A DNA stretch of 64,000 bases from contig NZ_JAHVJQ010000008.1 of NCBI RefSeq assembly GCF_019801145.1, forward strand, positions 1 through 64,000, given 5' to 3'. Positions 51,524-60,872 of the stretch are shown in pieces; within the stretch, counting starts at the first letter, position 1; every line of letters begins with the position of its first letter. The notes beneath the pieces were generated by a model that did not search any database, was not told where the DNA came from, and saw only the letters and a program-made list of their open reading frames with translations. This DNA comes from Leisingera aquaemixtae (lineage in GTDB: Bacteria; Pseudomonadota; Alphaproteobacteria; Rhodobacterales; Rhodobacteraceae). Both the position numbers and the translations under genes were made by a program.

Positions 51524-52290
51524 CAGTCTGCCGTCCAACCTCCATCAACCATCATCGCGGTTCCGGTCACCAGGGCAGAGGCGTCTGAGGCCAGGTAGAC
51601 AGCGGCCCCCATGATGTCTTCGATCTCTCCCGGGCGGCCGAGCTTGATTTTATCCAGTATCCAGGCCCGTTTTTCCGGGTCGTCAAAGGTCGGCCGGGTC
51701 AGATCGGTGAGGATAAAAGTCGGACAGATCGTGTTGACGCGGATCTTGTCCGGGCCGAACTCCAGCGCCATCGCCTTGGTGAAGCCTTCGACCGCGAATT
51801 TGGAGGCACAGTAGACTGCGCGCTCGCGGCCGCCGACGTGGCCCATCTGGCTGGAGATGTTGATGAGAGAGCCGGGGCGGCCGGCTGCCAGCAATCCCTT
51901 GGCCACCGCTTGGGTCAGAAAGTAGGCGCCGCGGACATTGACTTGCATTACCGCGTCGAAATCCTCTGGCGAGGTGTCGGTGGCCTTGCCGTGGCGGGCA
52001 AGGCCTGCCGAGTTGACCAGGATGTCGAAGGGGCCGTTTGCGGCCACCGCCTCCGCCGTTGCCGCAACATCGGCGACATCCAGTTTCAGCACCCTGGCTT
52101 TCCAGCCGCGGGCGGTCATTTCCGCTGCGATGTCCTGCAGCGCGTCAGTGCGGCGCGCTGCAAGAGTGACCTCAGCACCCCGTTCCGCCAGGGCCACGGC
52201 ACAGGCCGTGCCGATGCCGGAAGACGCGCCGGCAATCAGGGCGCGCTTGCCCTCTAGGCTGAAACTGGGGGTGCTGGGGAAGGTGGGCAT
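51523..52290 (-). CDS. Short-chain dehydrogenase/reductase
   Basis: A 255-residue NAD(P)-dependent SDR. The cofactor motif is KRALIAGASSGIGTACAVAL with T/S-G-x-x-x-G-I-G, the NNAG-equivalent reads ILVNSAGLAR, the catalytic serine is in INISSQMGH and the Y-x-x-x-K pair in AVYCASKFAVEG. It ends in the usual GTAMMVDGGWTAD. The ATG at 52290 lies one base after the preceding stop; the longer frame is spurious. It probably oxidises a secondary alcohol of the imported compound, in partnership with the HisD-type dehydrogenase. Confidence 0.9.
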   Translation of the reverse strand: MPTFPSTPSFSLEGKRALIAGASSGIGTACAVALAERGAEVTLAARRTDALQDIAAEMTARGWKARVLKLDVADVAATAEAVAANGPFDILVNSAGLARHGKATDTSPEDFDAVMQVNVRGAYFLTQAVAKGLLAAGRPGSLINISSQMGHVGGRERAVYCASKFAVEGFTKAMALEFGPDKIRVNTICPTFILTDLTRPTFDDPEKRAWILDKIKLGRPGEIEDIMGAAVYLASDASALVTGTAMMVDGGWTAD

Positions 52291-52291
52291 G

Positions 52292-53347
52292 TCAAACCTC
52301 GCTGACAGGGAAGGGGATTTCGCCAGCCACGCGGGCCTTGTTGAACTCGCGCAGGCGGGCAAAGACATCTACGCCCAACTGCCGGTAGGCGTCCAGAATG
52401 TCCACCGTGACCCAGTTTTCCCGGATCTTGCCGTTCTCCAGCCTCCAGAAATCGAGGCTTCGCATGGTGATGCGCTGGCCCGAGGGGGCGATGCCCATCC
52501 AGCCGTCATGGGTGATGGTCTGGATCATGTTCGGCCAGCCAGTCACCGCGGCGTATTCACCGTCGCCGAAGAAGTGATAGGTGATCTCGCCCAGATACTG
52601 GCCGCGGTCGGGCATGCCGTTCAGGAACGGGATCTGGTGCCAGTTGCGGAAGCCTGCGATGCCGCGGCCGGTGCCGATGCCGGCAGGGCCGTACCAGTTC
52701 ATCCGCTCATGCCAGAATTTCGGCATCTCCATCACTTCCGGGCCGCCCTGGCTCGGGTGCTTCTTCAAGTGGGTCAGCATGTCGACGATGTGGCTGCAGG
52801 AGGCCTGCGACTTCTCCTCGTCCCAGGGGCCTGGGACGATGCCGTCATGCGTTGCCGGGCCAGGGATGCAGAATTCCAGACCGAGCGAGGGCGCCATCGG
52901 CCAGGCCTTCGCCTGCATCATCACCTCGGGGATGTCCCAGATGGTCTGGATCTCCACCACGCGGCCTTCCTCGAAGCGGTAGAACTCGTGGAAGCGCATG
53001 TGGGTGAGGTGGCCGGTCGGCGGGATGTCCAGCCAGGGCCGCACGAAGGTGCCAAAGTAGTGGCCGCCGCAGCCGATCCAGTCGCCGCCGTGCTCGGTAC
53101 GGCCACCCATGACGATCCAGTCGCGGCGCTCCAGGTCCGGCATGGCGTGCAACAACGGGGCGTAGCAGGTTTCATAGAGTTCTGCGGAGCCGGTCAGGTC
53201 GCCGAACGGGTGGCACATATGCACCACCGCGTCCGGCGCGATCAGTTCCTCCAGCGCGGCGCGCACGCCTTTTTCGGTGAAGTCGCGCATCGCGTCCCGC
53301 ATCGGGGCGATCAGCGCCTTGTTCCGGGTGTGAATATCGGTGGTCAT
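52292..53347 (-). CDS. SnoaL/NTF2-like protein (two-domain, cluster copy 2)
   Basis: A 351-residue protein with two NTF2-like domains. The first ends [20 protein letters not shown] and the second ends [20 protein letters not shown], repeating the same strand-turn-strand pattern of the family. The closely similar protein at 59868 shares this layout, including [11 protein letters not shown] versus PHLMMQAGLQP, so the two are paralogues. Its ATG overlaps the HisD stop by 4 bp. The catalytic role is unknown. Confidence 0.75.
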   Translation of the reverse strand: MTTDIHTRNKALIAPMRDAMRDFTEKGVRAALEELIAPDAVVHMCHPFGDLTGSAELYETCYAPLLHAMPDLERRDWIVMGGRTEHGGDWIGCGGHYFGTFVRPWLDIPPTGHLTHMRFHEFYRFEEGRVVEIQTIWDIPEVMMQAKAWPMAPSLGLEFCIPGPATHDGIVPGPWDEEKSQASCSHIVDMLTHLKKHPSQGGPEVMEMPKFWHERMNWYGPAGIGTGRGIAGFRNWHQIPFLNGMPDRGQYLGEITYHFFGDGEYAAVTGWPNMIQTITHDGWMGIAPSGQRITMRSLDFWRLENGKIRENWVTVDILDAYRQLGVDVFARLREFNKARVAGEIPFPVSEV

Positions 53348-54657
53348 TCTGCAGCGGTCCCGTAAGGCACATTCTTGCCGCCGTAGCGGCGGACGCGGAT
53401 GTTGCACTGCTCGGCGTGGCCGACGAAGCCTTCGAGCATGCACAGGCGCGAGCCGTATTCGCCGATCATGGTGGCGGCCTCGTCGGTGGTGACCTTCTGA
53501 TAGCTGTGGGTTTTCAGGAACTTGCCCACCCAGAGACCGCCGGTGTAGCGCCCCGCCTTCTTGGTCGGCAGGGTGTGGTTGGTGCCGATGACCTTGTCGC
53601 CGTTGGAGACATTGGTACGCGGGCCGAGGAACAGCGCGCCGTAGCAGGTCATGTTTTCCAGAAACCATTCGTCGCGGTCCGTCATAACCTGCACATGCTC
53701 GGAGGCAATGTCATCGGCGACCTGGAGCATCTCCTCATAGGTGTCGCAGACGATCACCTCGCCGTATTCCTCCCACGACACCTTGGCGGTGCCGGCGGTC
53801 GGCAGGATGTCCAGCAGCCGGTCGATCTCGCTCAGCGTCTCCTCGGCCAGCTTGCGCGAGTTGGTCAGCAGCACGCAGGGGGAGTTGTAACCGTGCTCGG
53901 CCTGGCCCAAGAGGTCGGTGGCGCAGAGCTCGGCGTCTGCGGCGGTCTCGTCCGCGATCACCATGGTCTCGGTCGGGCCGGCAAAGAGGTCGATGCCGAC
54001 GCGGCCGAACAGCTGGCGCTTGGCCTCCGCCACAAAGGCGTTGCCGGGGCCGACGAGCATGTGGACAGGATCGATCGTTTCGGTGCCGATCGCCATTGCG
54101 CCAATCGCCTGGATGCCGCCCATCACGTAGATCTCATGGGCACCGCCCAAGTGCATCGCGGCAATCACAGCGGCGTTGGGCTTGCCGTTGAAAGGCGGGG
54201 TGCAGGCGATGATGCGCGGCACGCCCGCGACCTTGGCGGTGGCGACGGACATATGCGCCGAAGCCACCATCGGGAACTTGCCGCCGGGCACGTAGCAGCC
54301 GACCGATTGGACGGGGATGTTCTTGTGGCCGAGGATGACACCGGGCAGTGTCTCCACCTCGATGTCCAGCATGGAATCGCGCTGCGCCTGGGCGAAATTC
54401 ATCACCTGCTTCTGCGCGAATTTGATATCCTCCAGCTCGCGCTCGCTCAGCGAGGCGATCAGCGCGTCGATTTCCGGCTGGCTGAGGCGGAAGCTTTCGG
54501 GGCTGTAGTTGTCGAATTTCTCGGACAGCTCCCGCACGGCGGCATCGCCGCGGGTTTCGATATCCTTCAGCGTCGCTTCGACCACGGCGCGGGTCTTGGC
54601 GTCGTCCTCGGCACGGTCCGCTTCAGGCTTGCCGCGTTTCAGGTATTCGATGGTCAT
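53344..54657 (-). CDS. Histidinol dehydrogenase-family alcohol dehydrogenase (HpsN-like)
   Basis: A 437-residue NAD-dependent, zinc-binding dehydrogenase of the HisD family. Family regions are [24 protein letters not shown] sequence ([17 protein letters not shown]), [37 protein letters not shown] and [12 protein letters not shown] with zinc and catalytic residues. The C-terminus [20 protein letters not shown] resembles sulfopropanediol 3-dehydrogenase HpsN more than biosynthetic HisD, from memory. No other his genes are nearby. It probably oxidises a primary alcohol to a carboxylate in two steps. Confidence 0.85.
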   Translation of the reverse strand: MTIEYLKRGKPEADRAEDDAKTRAVVEATLKDIETRGDAAVRELSEKFDNYSPESFRLSQPEIDALIASLSERELEDIKFAQKQVMNFAQAQRDSMLDIEVETLPGVILGHKNIPVQSVGCYVPGGKFPMVASAHMSVATAKVAGVPRIIACTPPFNGKPNAAVIAAMHLGGAHEIYVMGGIQAIGAMAIGTETIDPVHMLVGPGNAFVAEAKRQLFGRVGIDLFAGPTETMVIADETAADAELCATDLLGQAEHGYNSPCVLLTNSRKLAEETLSEIDRLLDILPTAGTAKVSWEEYGEVIVCDTYEEMLQVADDIASEHVQVMTDRDEWFLENMTCYGALFLGPRTNVSNGDKVIGTNHTLPTKKAGRYTGGLWVGKFLKTHSYQKVTTDEAATMIGEYGSRLCMLEGFVGHAEQCNIRVRRYGGKNVPYGTAAE

Positions 54658-54667
54658 GGTCAGGTCC

Positions 54668-55198
54668 TCAGTTTTCGGGGCGCGGCGGCACTTTCTCGCC
54701 GCGGTCAAATGCTTCCCAGCCTTCGCCGTTGAACAGGTCAACGCCGAGCTGAGCGGCTACATGGGCAAAATCGACGTTCACCCAGTTGTCGACGATCTTG
54801 CCGTCGACGACTTTCCAGAAGTCCATGTAGCGGATCTCGACTCGCTTGCCGGTGGGTTCGATGCCTAGGAACGTGCCGGAGTGAGTGGCCTCCTGGCGGC
54901 CGAAGGCGGCGGCCCATTCGCCCATATAGAGGCGGGCTTCGTCGATGCAGACCTTGTCAGAGAAGGCAGCCTGGAACGGGCGCTGCCAGTTGTCCTGGAA
55001 TTCCTTCAGCCCGGTCTTGGTGCCGCAGCCCTGGTTGCCCATCCAGCGGAAGCCTTCGGAGAAGAATTCGCCGATGTCGCTGATCCGGTGGTCGTTCAGC
55101 CCGTCCACCATGTTTTCGATCACGCGGCGGGTTTCTTCAGTCTTGCTCATGTCCGTGTCTTTGGTCAGCACGGCTTGTTCGGGGCGGGAGCCTTTCAT
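54668..55198 (-). CDS. SnoaL-like ester cyclase (single-domain, cluster copy 1)
   Basis: A 176-residue NTF2-fold protein. It has [20 protein letters not shown], then [20 protein letters not shown] and [20 protein letters not shown], the last being the classic SnoaL strand pair with N-W. AAGGA lies 7 bp before ATG 55198, which decides the start over an ATG 48 bp downstream. It is the first enzyme-type gene after the transporter genes. Gap 55199-55333 shows no gene. Confidence 0.8.
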   Translation of the reverse strand: MKGSRPEQAVLTKDTDMSKTEETRRVIENMVDGLNDHRISDIGEFFSEGFRWMGNQGCGTKTGLKEFQDNWQRPFQAAFSDKVCIDEARLYMGEWAAAFGRQEATHSGTFLGIEPTGKRVEIRYMDFWKVVDGKIVDNWVNVDFAHVAAQLGVDLFNGEGWEAFDRGEKVPPRPEN

Positions 55199-55333
55199 GC
55201 TCTGTTCCTTAATTTGTTGCCAAGGGATGATGTGATCAGACGAGGAGGAGACGGCCGTCTGTCAGAAAATCCCTTGGCATCCGGTTGAGCGCCGGGTGGC
55301 GCGCAACGGCATTATGTCTTGCGGCGCTGCTCA

Positions 55334-56254
55334 TCAGCCCTTCACCGCGCCTGCGGTCAGCCCGCTGACGATCTGTCGCTGGAAGAACAGGATCAACACG
55401 AACAGCGGGGCAGTGGCAGAGACCACGGCAGCGACCGCATACATCACCTTGCCCTCGACCTGAGTGGTCCCGAGGAAGCTGTTGATCGCGGGGATGATGG
55501 TCTCGTTTTCCGAGCTGAGCAGCATCGCGGTCACCGCGAAGTCGTTGTAGGCGAGCAGGAAGCTGAACAGGCCGGTGGTGATGACGCCGGGCCACATCAC
55601 CGGAATAATCACGTGGCGGAAGGCCTGGAAGCGGGTGCAGCCGTCGACCATGGCGCTTTCGTCCATGTCCTTGGGGATGTTGAGGAAGAAGGAGTGCAGC
55701 ATCCACAGGGTGAAAGGCTGGTTGATTGCCACCAGCACGATGATTGTGGTCGGCAGGATGCCCCAGATGTTCCACTCGAAGAACGGCAGCAGGTAGCCCG
55801 AAACCAGGGTGATATGCGGCATGGCGCGGAACACCAGCGCGGCCATCAGGAGCCAGAAGGCATAGCGGCGGCCGGAGCGGGCGAGGGCGTAGCCTCCCAG
55901 AGTGCCGAAGGTGAGTGAAATCACCACGGTGAAGAACACCACGATCCCGGAGTTGATGACGTTGCGCCAGAATTCCTCGTCCACCCAGGCGCCCTGGTAG
56001 CCTTCGAGCGTGAAGGCGCTGCCGGTCTGCCGGATCGTGTTGACCCCGTAGATGGCGTTCTGCCAGTCGGTCTTGGAGAAGAAGTCCGACTGCACCTTGA
56101 AGCTGCCCCAGAAGGTCCAGAAGAAGGGGAAAGCCGCGATGATCAGCCAGAGCGCCACGAGCGCCAGCGAAACCACCGTGAGCAGAGGGACGCGGGAGCG
56201 GGATTTCGGGTTCACTGCCGGGACTGCGATTGAGGATTGTGCATTGGTTGCCAT
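55334..56254 (-). CDS. ABC transporter permease, MalG type (CUT1)
   Basis: A 306-residue inner-membrane permease with six helices. The EAA loop reads ESAMVDGCTRFQAFRHVIIP, where the ATPase docks. FPFFWTFWGSFKVQSDFF marks the first helix and loop typical of MalG/UgpE. It pairs with the MalF-type permease 10 bp upstream. The family carries carbohydrates and related polyols across the membrane. Confidence 0.9.
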   Translation of the reverse strand: MATNAQSSIAVPAVNPKSRSRVPLLTVVSLALVALWLIIAAFPFFWTFWGSFKVQSDFFSKTDWQNAIYGVNTIRQTGSAFTLEGYQGAWVDEEFWRNVINSGIVVFFTVVISLTFGTLGGYALARSGRRYAFWLLMAALVFRAMPHITLVSGYLLPFFEWNIWGILPTTIIVLVAINQPFTLWMLHSFFLNIPKDMDESAMVDGCTRFQAFRHVIIPVMWPGVITTGLFSFLLAYNDFAVTAMLLSSENETIIPAINSFLGTTQVEGKVMYAVAAVVSATAPLFVLILFFQRQIVSGLTAGAVKG

Positions 56255-56264
56255 GATCGTGCCC

Positions 56265-57296
56265 TCAGTGTGCTTTGCGGGAAAAGTCGCGCCAGGTGCG
56301 GATCAGCACCGGGGTCAGCAGGATGACCACGCCGATGATGGTCATCATCGAGGTCGCCCCGGCCGAGCCGTAGAGCGGATTGCCGCTTTCGCGCAGGTCG
56401 TTGTAGATGATCCAGCTGAGCGAGGTGGCGTGGGCCTCGGCCTTGAAGCTGACGATCGGCTCGAAGACGCGGAAGTTGTCCATCAAAAGCATCAGCGTCA
56501 CGAAGGACATCAGCGGTGCCAGATGCGGCACGACCACATGGATCATGCGCTGCCACTTCGACGCGCCGTCAATCATCGCCGCCTCCATGGTGTCCTCGGG
56601 CACAGTCTGGAGGCCTGCGTAAAAGGTGATGAAGCTGAACGGCAGGGTGTGCCAGACGCCATAGACAATCAGCATGGTCCAGGTGAGCGCGGTGGAAGCC
56701 TTCAGGCTCAGCGAGGGATCGTTGAAGATGCGCTGGATGGTGGCGCCGATGACGCCGTCGCTGTCGACCATCCAGAACAGGATCAGGGAGCCAACAAGCG
56801 GTGTGACAAGGAACGGCAGCAGCGAGATGAAGATCGACGGGCCCTTGAGGATGCGGGGCAGGTTGTTGACGCCCACTGCAATTGCCAGGCCAAGCGCGAT
56901 AACGACCGGAGTGACCACCGCCGTGTAAGTCAGCGTGAAAATTAGCGCGCGGTAGAAGGGCAGGTTGATGATCTGTTTCCAGAACGCGCCGAAAGTTTCC
57001 GTACTGCGCCAGGCCTCGCCGACCTCGACGAAGGCCAGGTGCGAGCGGTTGATGTAAGTGTTGAGCCCGTTGTACCGGCCCAGGGGCTGCTCTTCCTGCA
57101 GTGCGGCTGTGGCCGCGGTATCAACAGTGGTGGTGGGCGTGCAGCCGAACGGGCCGCAGCTCTCGGAAACCACCAGAACCTGCTCGTGCTCGACAAACAG
57201 CGACTGGAGGAAAACCGAGACGATGGGCAGCGCGATGAAGAGGATCATCGCGGAAAGAGTCGGCAGGATGAACCAGAAAAATGTGCGGTGCTTCAT
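56265..57296 (-). CDS. ABC transporter permease, MalF type (CUT1)
   Basis: A 343-residue permease. The ATG giving MKHRTFFWFILPTLSAMILF is chosen because it starts at the first helix. Between helices 1 and 2 lies an unusual 60-residue periplasmic loop with two cysteines (SESCGPFGCTPTTTV). The EAA loop reads EAAMIDGASKWQRMIHVVVP. It is 10 bp before the MalG-type gene and follows the binding-protein gene. Confidence 0.9.
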   Translation of the reverse strand: MKHRTFFWFILPTLSAMILFIALPIVSVFLQSLFVEHEQVLVVSESCGPFGCTPTTTVDTAATAALQEEQPLGRYNGLNTYINRSHLAFVEVGEAWRSTETFGAFWKQIINLPFYRALIFTLTYTAVVTPVVIALGLAIAVGVNNLPRILKGPSIFISLLPFLVTPLVGSLILFWMVDSDGVIGATIQRIFNDPSLSLKASTALTWTMLIVYGVWHTLPFSFITFYAGLQTVPEDTMEAAMIDGASKWQRMIHVVVPHLAPLMSFVTLMLLMDNFRVFEPIVSFKAEAHATSLSWIIYNDLRESGNPLYGSAGATSMMTIIGVVILLTPVLIRTWRDFSRKAH

Positions 57297-57363
57297 GGTG
57301 TGGGTCTCGGTGTTCAGTCCGGGAAAAGAGAGGGGGCCGGAAGCCCCCTCCAGTCGGGGAGGT

Positions 57364-58608
57364 TTACTTGAGGAAGCCGGCTTCCTTGGCCGAGGTCCGG
57401 TAGGCAGTCTCGACATCCGACAGCGCCTGCTCGGCACTTTCACCACCCTTCAGGAAGTCGGTGAGCTCGGAGCCGAGTGCTGCGTGCAGCAGGCCGATCT
57501 GCGGGATCATCGGATAGGGCCGGGCCCCGCCCTGCACGGTTCCGGCCACGCCCGCTGCTGCCGGTCCGGGTTCAAAACCCGGCAGCAGCCAGACCGCGTC
57601 GTCGTTGTTCTCCGCAACCATTTCGGGGTTCAGGCCGCTGATCAGCGCGGCGAAGGTTGCCTCAGCTTCTTCATCAGAGACATTGGAGGCAATGGAGATG
57701 CCATCCCACCACAGGGTGGCCGCCGGGATCGAGCCGCCGCCGACGGTGGGGGCCGCGGACAGGACGGTGTTAGAGGTCACTTCCTCGGTGGAGCCTTCGT
57801 CATCCAGGATCGGCGCACCGCGCGAGCCCCACATGACGGCCAGCGCCGCCTGGCCGGATTCCCACAGGCCCTGGGTCTCGTTGGAGGCATGGGTCAGGTG
57901 GTCCGGGTGGGCGTATTCGGCCAGCGCCTTCATGGTTTCCAGCGTGGCGATGCCCTGCTCATTGTTGATCGAGGGTTCGGCAGAGCCGGGTGCGAAGAAC
58001 TCGCCGCCGTGGCCGAGATAGATCATGTTGAAGACTTCGCCTACGTTCCAGCCGGTCTGCAGGTTCATCGCGATGGGATGTTCCATGATGCCTGCGGCGC
58101 GGATCTTCTCTGCGGCCTCCAGCACTTCCTCATAGGATGCGGGGATGCTGTCTACACCCGCTTGCTCCAGGATATCCTTGCGCGAGAACAGGTGCTGCGA
58201 GTTGGCCATGAAGGCAACCGCCATCACGTTGCCGTCGATGGTGATCAGCACATTCGGCGGGATGCTGTCCTTGTATTTTTCCACCAGGTCGTTCAGCGGC
58301 CGGACCAGCCCATCGTTCATCAGCTGGGTCAGCGTGGCGTTGGCGAGGATCACCGAGGTGTATTCCGCCGGGTTCGGCGTCAGCGCCGCGTTCATGATCT
58401 GGCGCGCTTCGGTGGTGTGGTTGGCGGAAAACTCCTCCGCCGAGCCTGCGCAATTGGCTTCAGCTGCACCGACCACGGCGTGGATTGCCGGGAAGTCGCT
58501 GGCCAGGATGCGGATCGACTGGCCCTCGGGGCCGCAGTTGGCCGCGAAAGCTGCCGAGCCCATCAGCCCGGTAAACAGCGATGCTGCGGCAAGTCGTTTC
58601 AGTAACAT
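57364..58608 (-). CDS. ABC transporter substrate-binding protein (CUT1)
   Basis: A 414-residue periplasmic protein with signal peptide LLKRLAAASLFTGLMGSAAF, cleaved after AFA. The mature protein has the family 1 solute-binding fold (SIRILASDFPAIHAVVGAAE, MAVAFMANSQHLFSRKDIL, LWESGQAALAVMWGSRGAP). There is no lipobox. It captures the unknown substrate for the MalF/MalG pair. The family usually binds sugars, sugar phosphates or polyols. Confidence 0.9.
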   Translation of the reverse strand: MLLKRLAAASLFTGLMGSAAFAANCGPEGQSIRILASDFPAIHAVVGAAEANCAGSAEEFSANHTTEARQIMNAALTPNPAEYTSVILANATLTQLMNDGLVRPLNDLVEKYKDSIPPNVLITIDGNVMAVAFMANSQHLFSRKDILEQAGVDSIPASYEEVLEAAEKIRAAGIMEHPIAMNLQTGWNVGEVFNMIYLGHGGEFFAPGSAEPSINNEQGIATLETMKALAEYAHPDHLTHASNETQGLWESGQAALAVMWGSRGAPILDDEGSTEEVTSNTVLSAAPTVGGGSIPAATLWWDGISIASNVSDEEAEATFAALISGLNPEMVAENNDDAVWLLPGFEPGPAAAGVAGTVQGGARPYPMIPQIGLLHAALGSELTDFLKGGESAEQALSDVETAYRTSAKEAGFLK

Positions 58609-58698
58609 ATTATTCTCCCTGTTTTATCTGGAATGGATGCAGGCGGCTTGACCCGTTCGATGGACCGCAGCGGCGGAAGCGCCGGCAGGCGGGGGCAC

Positions 58699-59751
58699 TC
58701 AGCCCCCGAGCCGCGCGCCGGTTTGACCGTCAAACAGGTGGCAGATGCCCTGCGGCACGGAGATCGACACCGTCTGGCCGATTTCAGCCCGGAAATTCTT
58801 GTCCGCCTTTACCGAAACCAGAGCCCCGCCCACGCGCACCGAGATCATCGTTGCGTCGCCCAGCAGTTCCATCGTGTAGATCGGCGCGTTGATCTGGCCT
58901 TCGCCGGGTGCCGCGATGCTGGCGTCCTCGGCCCGGAAACCCAGTGTGAGCGGTCCGTTCGGGGCGTTCAGCCCGGGGATTTCCACGTTCTTTGCGCGGA
59001 AGGTGCCGCCCTGGACCTCGCCCTCCATCAGGTTCATCGCCGGGTTGCCGATGAAGCTGGCGACAAAGGTATTGGCGGGCCGGTCGTAGATTTCGGTCGG
59101 TGAGCCCACCTGCTGAACCACGCCCTTTTTCATCACCACGACGCGGTCGGCCAGGGTCATCGCCTCGATCTGGTCGTGAGTCACGTAGATCGTTGTCACA
59201 GCCAGCTCGTGGCTGAGGTTCTTGATCTGGGCGCGGGTGGAGACGCGGAGCTTGGCATCGAGGTTTGACAGCGGCTCATCCATCAGGAAGACATTGGGTT
59301 CGCGCACGATGGCGCGGGCCAAAGCAACGCGCTGGCGCTGGCCGCCGGAGAGTTCGGCCGGCTTGCGGTGCAAAAAGTCGTCCAGTTCCACCATCGCCGA
59401 GGCGCGGCGGACCTTCTCATCATGAGTCTTGGGGTCGATGCCGCGGACCTTCAGCGGAAAACGGATGTTCTCGTAGACGTTCATATTGGGGTAGAGCGCG
59501 TAGGACTGGAATACCATCGCCACGTCGCGGTCCTTGGGTTCCATGTCGTTGACGCGCTGACCGTCGATCAGAATGTCGCCCTCAGAGGCTTCCTCCAGCC
59601 CTGCGATCATCCGCATAGTGGTGGTCTTGCCGCAGCCCGAAGGCCCCAGCAGCACCAGGAACTCCTTGTCGGCAATGGTCAGGTCGAAGTTGTCGACGCC
59701 GACGAACGACCCCCAGCGTTTGCCAACATTCTGCAATTGTATCTCGGCCAT
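58699..59751 (-). CDS. ABC transporter ATP-binding protein (UgpC/MalK type)
   Basis: A 350-residue ATPase. Walker A is LLGPSGCGKTTTMRMIAG, the Q loop VFQSYALYPNMNV, the signature LSGGQRQRVALARAI and Walker B VFLMDEPLSNLD; a TOBE regulatory domain fills the last 110 residues. The ATG at 59751 directly before AEIQLQNVGKRW is chosen because GGGGAAG precedes it. It is the first gene of the leftward run, downstream of the two LacI-type operators. Confidence 0.92.
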   Translation of the reverse strand: MAEIQLQNVGKRWGSFVGVDNFDLTIADKEFLVLLGPSGCGKTTTMRMIAGLEEASEGDILIDGQRVNDMEPKDRDVAMVFQSYALYPNMNVYENIRFPLKVRGIDPKTHDEKVRRASAMVELDDFLHRKPAELSGGQRQRVALARAIVREPNVFLMDEPLSNLDAKLRVSTRAQIKNLSHELAVTTIYVTHDQIEAMTLADRVVVMKKGVVQQVGSPTEIYDRPANTFVASFIGNPAMNLMEGEVQGGTFRAKNVEIPGLNAPNGPLTLGFRAEDASIAAPGEGQINAPIYTMELLGDATMISVRVGGALVSVKADKNFRAEIGQTVSISVPQGICHLFDGQTGARLGG

Positions 59752-59783
59752 GGCTTCCCCTCTGCCGGCTGTGACCGGCCGTT

Positions 59784-59799
59784 TTGCATACGAATGCAA
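59784..59799. promoter_or_regulatory. LacI-type operator 1
   Basis: TTGCATACGAATGCAA is a 16-bp palindrome with central CG and one mismatched pair, the usual form of LacI/GalR operators. It lies 33 bp upstream of the ATPase gene, in the gap between the divergent arms of the cluster. Confidence 0.75.
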
Positions 59800-59838
59800 A
59801 GAGGGTAGACTTATAGATGACTTTTTGGCAAGACTTTT

Positions 59839-59854
59839 TTGCACACGTATGCAA
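59839..59854. promoter_or_regulatory. LacI-type operator 2
   Basis: TTGCACACGTATGCAA shares 14 of 16 bases with operator 1, again with central CG and one mismatched pair. The centres are 55 bp apart, about five helical turns, suiting a loop. It ends 13 bp before the start of the rightward operon. Confidence 0.75.
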
Positions 59855-59867
59855 GGGGCAACCTCTC

Positions 59868-60872
59868 ATGACTGATTTTTCAGTGGAAAAGCAAGTGATC
59901 CGAAACCTTTACACCGATTTGGACAGGTCGAAGGCAGGGCAAGCAGGCGAGGTGCTTGCGCGGTACTACGCCTCGAATCATATCTGGCGCGGCTACCATC
60001 CGTTCCATGAGCAGCAGGGCGCCGAAGCGGTCGCTGATGTGTTCTGGACCCCCTTGCGCGGGTCACTGAAGAATATGCAGAGGCGTGAGGACATCTTCAT
60101 GGCGGGTGCCAACGCGATGGACGGGTTCGCTTCGGTCTGGGTGGTCTCGATGGGGCATCTGATGGGGCTGTTCGATGCGCCCTGGCTGGGGATCGCCCCG
60201 ACCGGCAAGATGGCGTTCCTGCGCTATTGCGAGTTCAACAAGGTCGAAGATGGCAAGGTCACCGAAACGGCGATGTACTTCGATATACCGCATCTGATGA
60301 TGCAGGCGGGCTTGCAGCCGTTCCCGCCGCAGACCGCCGCGCATCTGGTGCAGCCCGGACCGATGACCCATGACGGGCTGATGTTCGACCCACAGCCGCC
60401 GGAGGAGGGCGAAAAGACCCTGGCAACAATTAACGCAATGATCTCCGACCTCGGGCAGTGGAAAAGCGGGTTGAGCCTGGAGGATGAGCTGCGCCGGACC
60501 TGGGCCGAGGACATGATCTGGTGGGGCCCTGCGGGGATCGGCGCCACCTATACGATCGAACGCTATGCCAAGCAGCACTCGGGGCCGTTCCGTGCGGGTT
60601 TCACAGACCGCTCCAAGACCAATCACATCTGCCGTCTGGCCGAGGGCAGTTTTGGCGGCTTCTTCGGCTGGCCGAATTTCACCGCCCGCCCCACCGGGGG
60701 CTTCATGGGCATGCCTGCCACCGGTAAGGCCGGGGAGTTCCGGGTGATCGACATCTACCGCCGCGAGGGGGATAAACTCGCCGAGAACTGGATATTCATC
60801 GACCTGCTGCATTTCTGGAACCAGCAGGGCGTTGATATCCTCGCCCGGATGGCAGAGGTGCCGCGCACATGA
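59868..60872 (+). CDS. SnoaL/NTF2-like protein (two-domain, cluster copy 4)
   Basis: A 334-residue tandem NTF2-fold protein, paralogous to the one at 52292: YCEFNKVEDGKVTETAMYFD and PHLMMQAGLQP in the first half, VIDIYRREGDKLAENWIFID in the second. The ATG at 59868 is preferred because AAGGGG precedes it and operator 2 lies upstream; an earlier ATG would put coding sequence over that operator. It opens the rightward operon and overlaps the amidohydrolase gene by 4 bp. Confidence 0.75.
   Translation: MTDFSVEKQVIRNLYTDLDRSKAGQAGEVLARYYASNHIWRGYHPFHEQQGAEAVADVFWTPLRGSLKNMQRREDIFMAGANAMDGFASVWVVSMGHLMGLFDAPWLGIAPTGKMAFLRYCEFNKVEDGKVTETAMYFDIPHLMMQAGLQPFPPQTAAHLVQPGPMTHDGLMFDPQPPEEGEKTLATINAMISDLGQWKSGLSLEDELRRTWAEDMIWWGPAGIGATYTIERYAKQHSGPFRAGFTDRSKTNHICRLAEGSFGGFFGWPNFTARPTGGFMGMPATGKAGEFRVIDIYRREGDKLAENWIFIDLLHFWNQQGVDILARMAEVPRT

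Noticed and set aside
51938-53365. Forward frame of 475 codons
   Set aside because: Antisense to the SDR and SnoaL-like genes and rich in His, Arg and Ala without motifs.
53416-54732. Forward frame of 438 codons
   Set aside because: Antisense to the HisD-family gene, with composition typical of a reversed high-GC frame.
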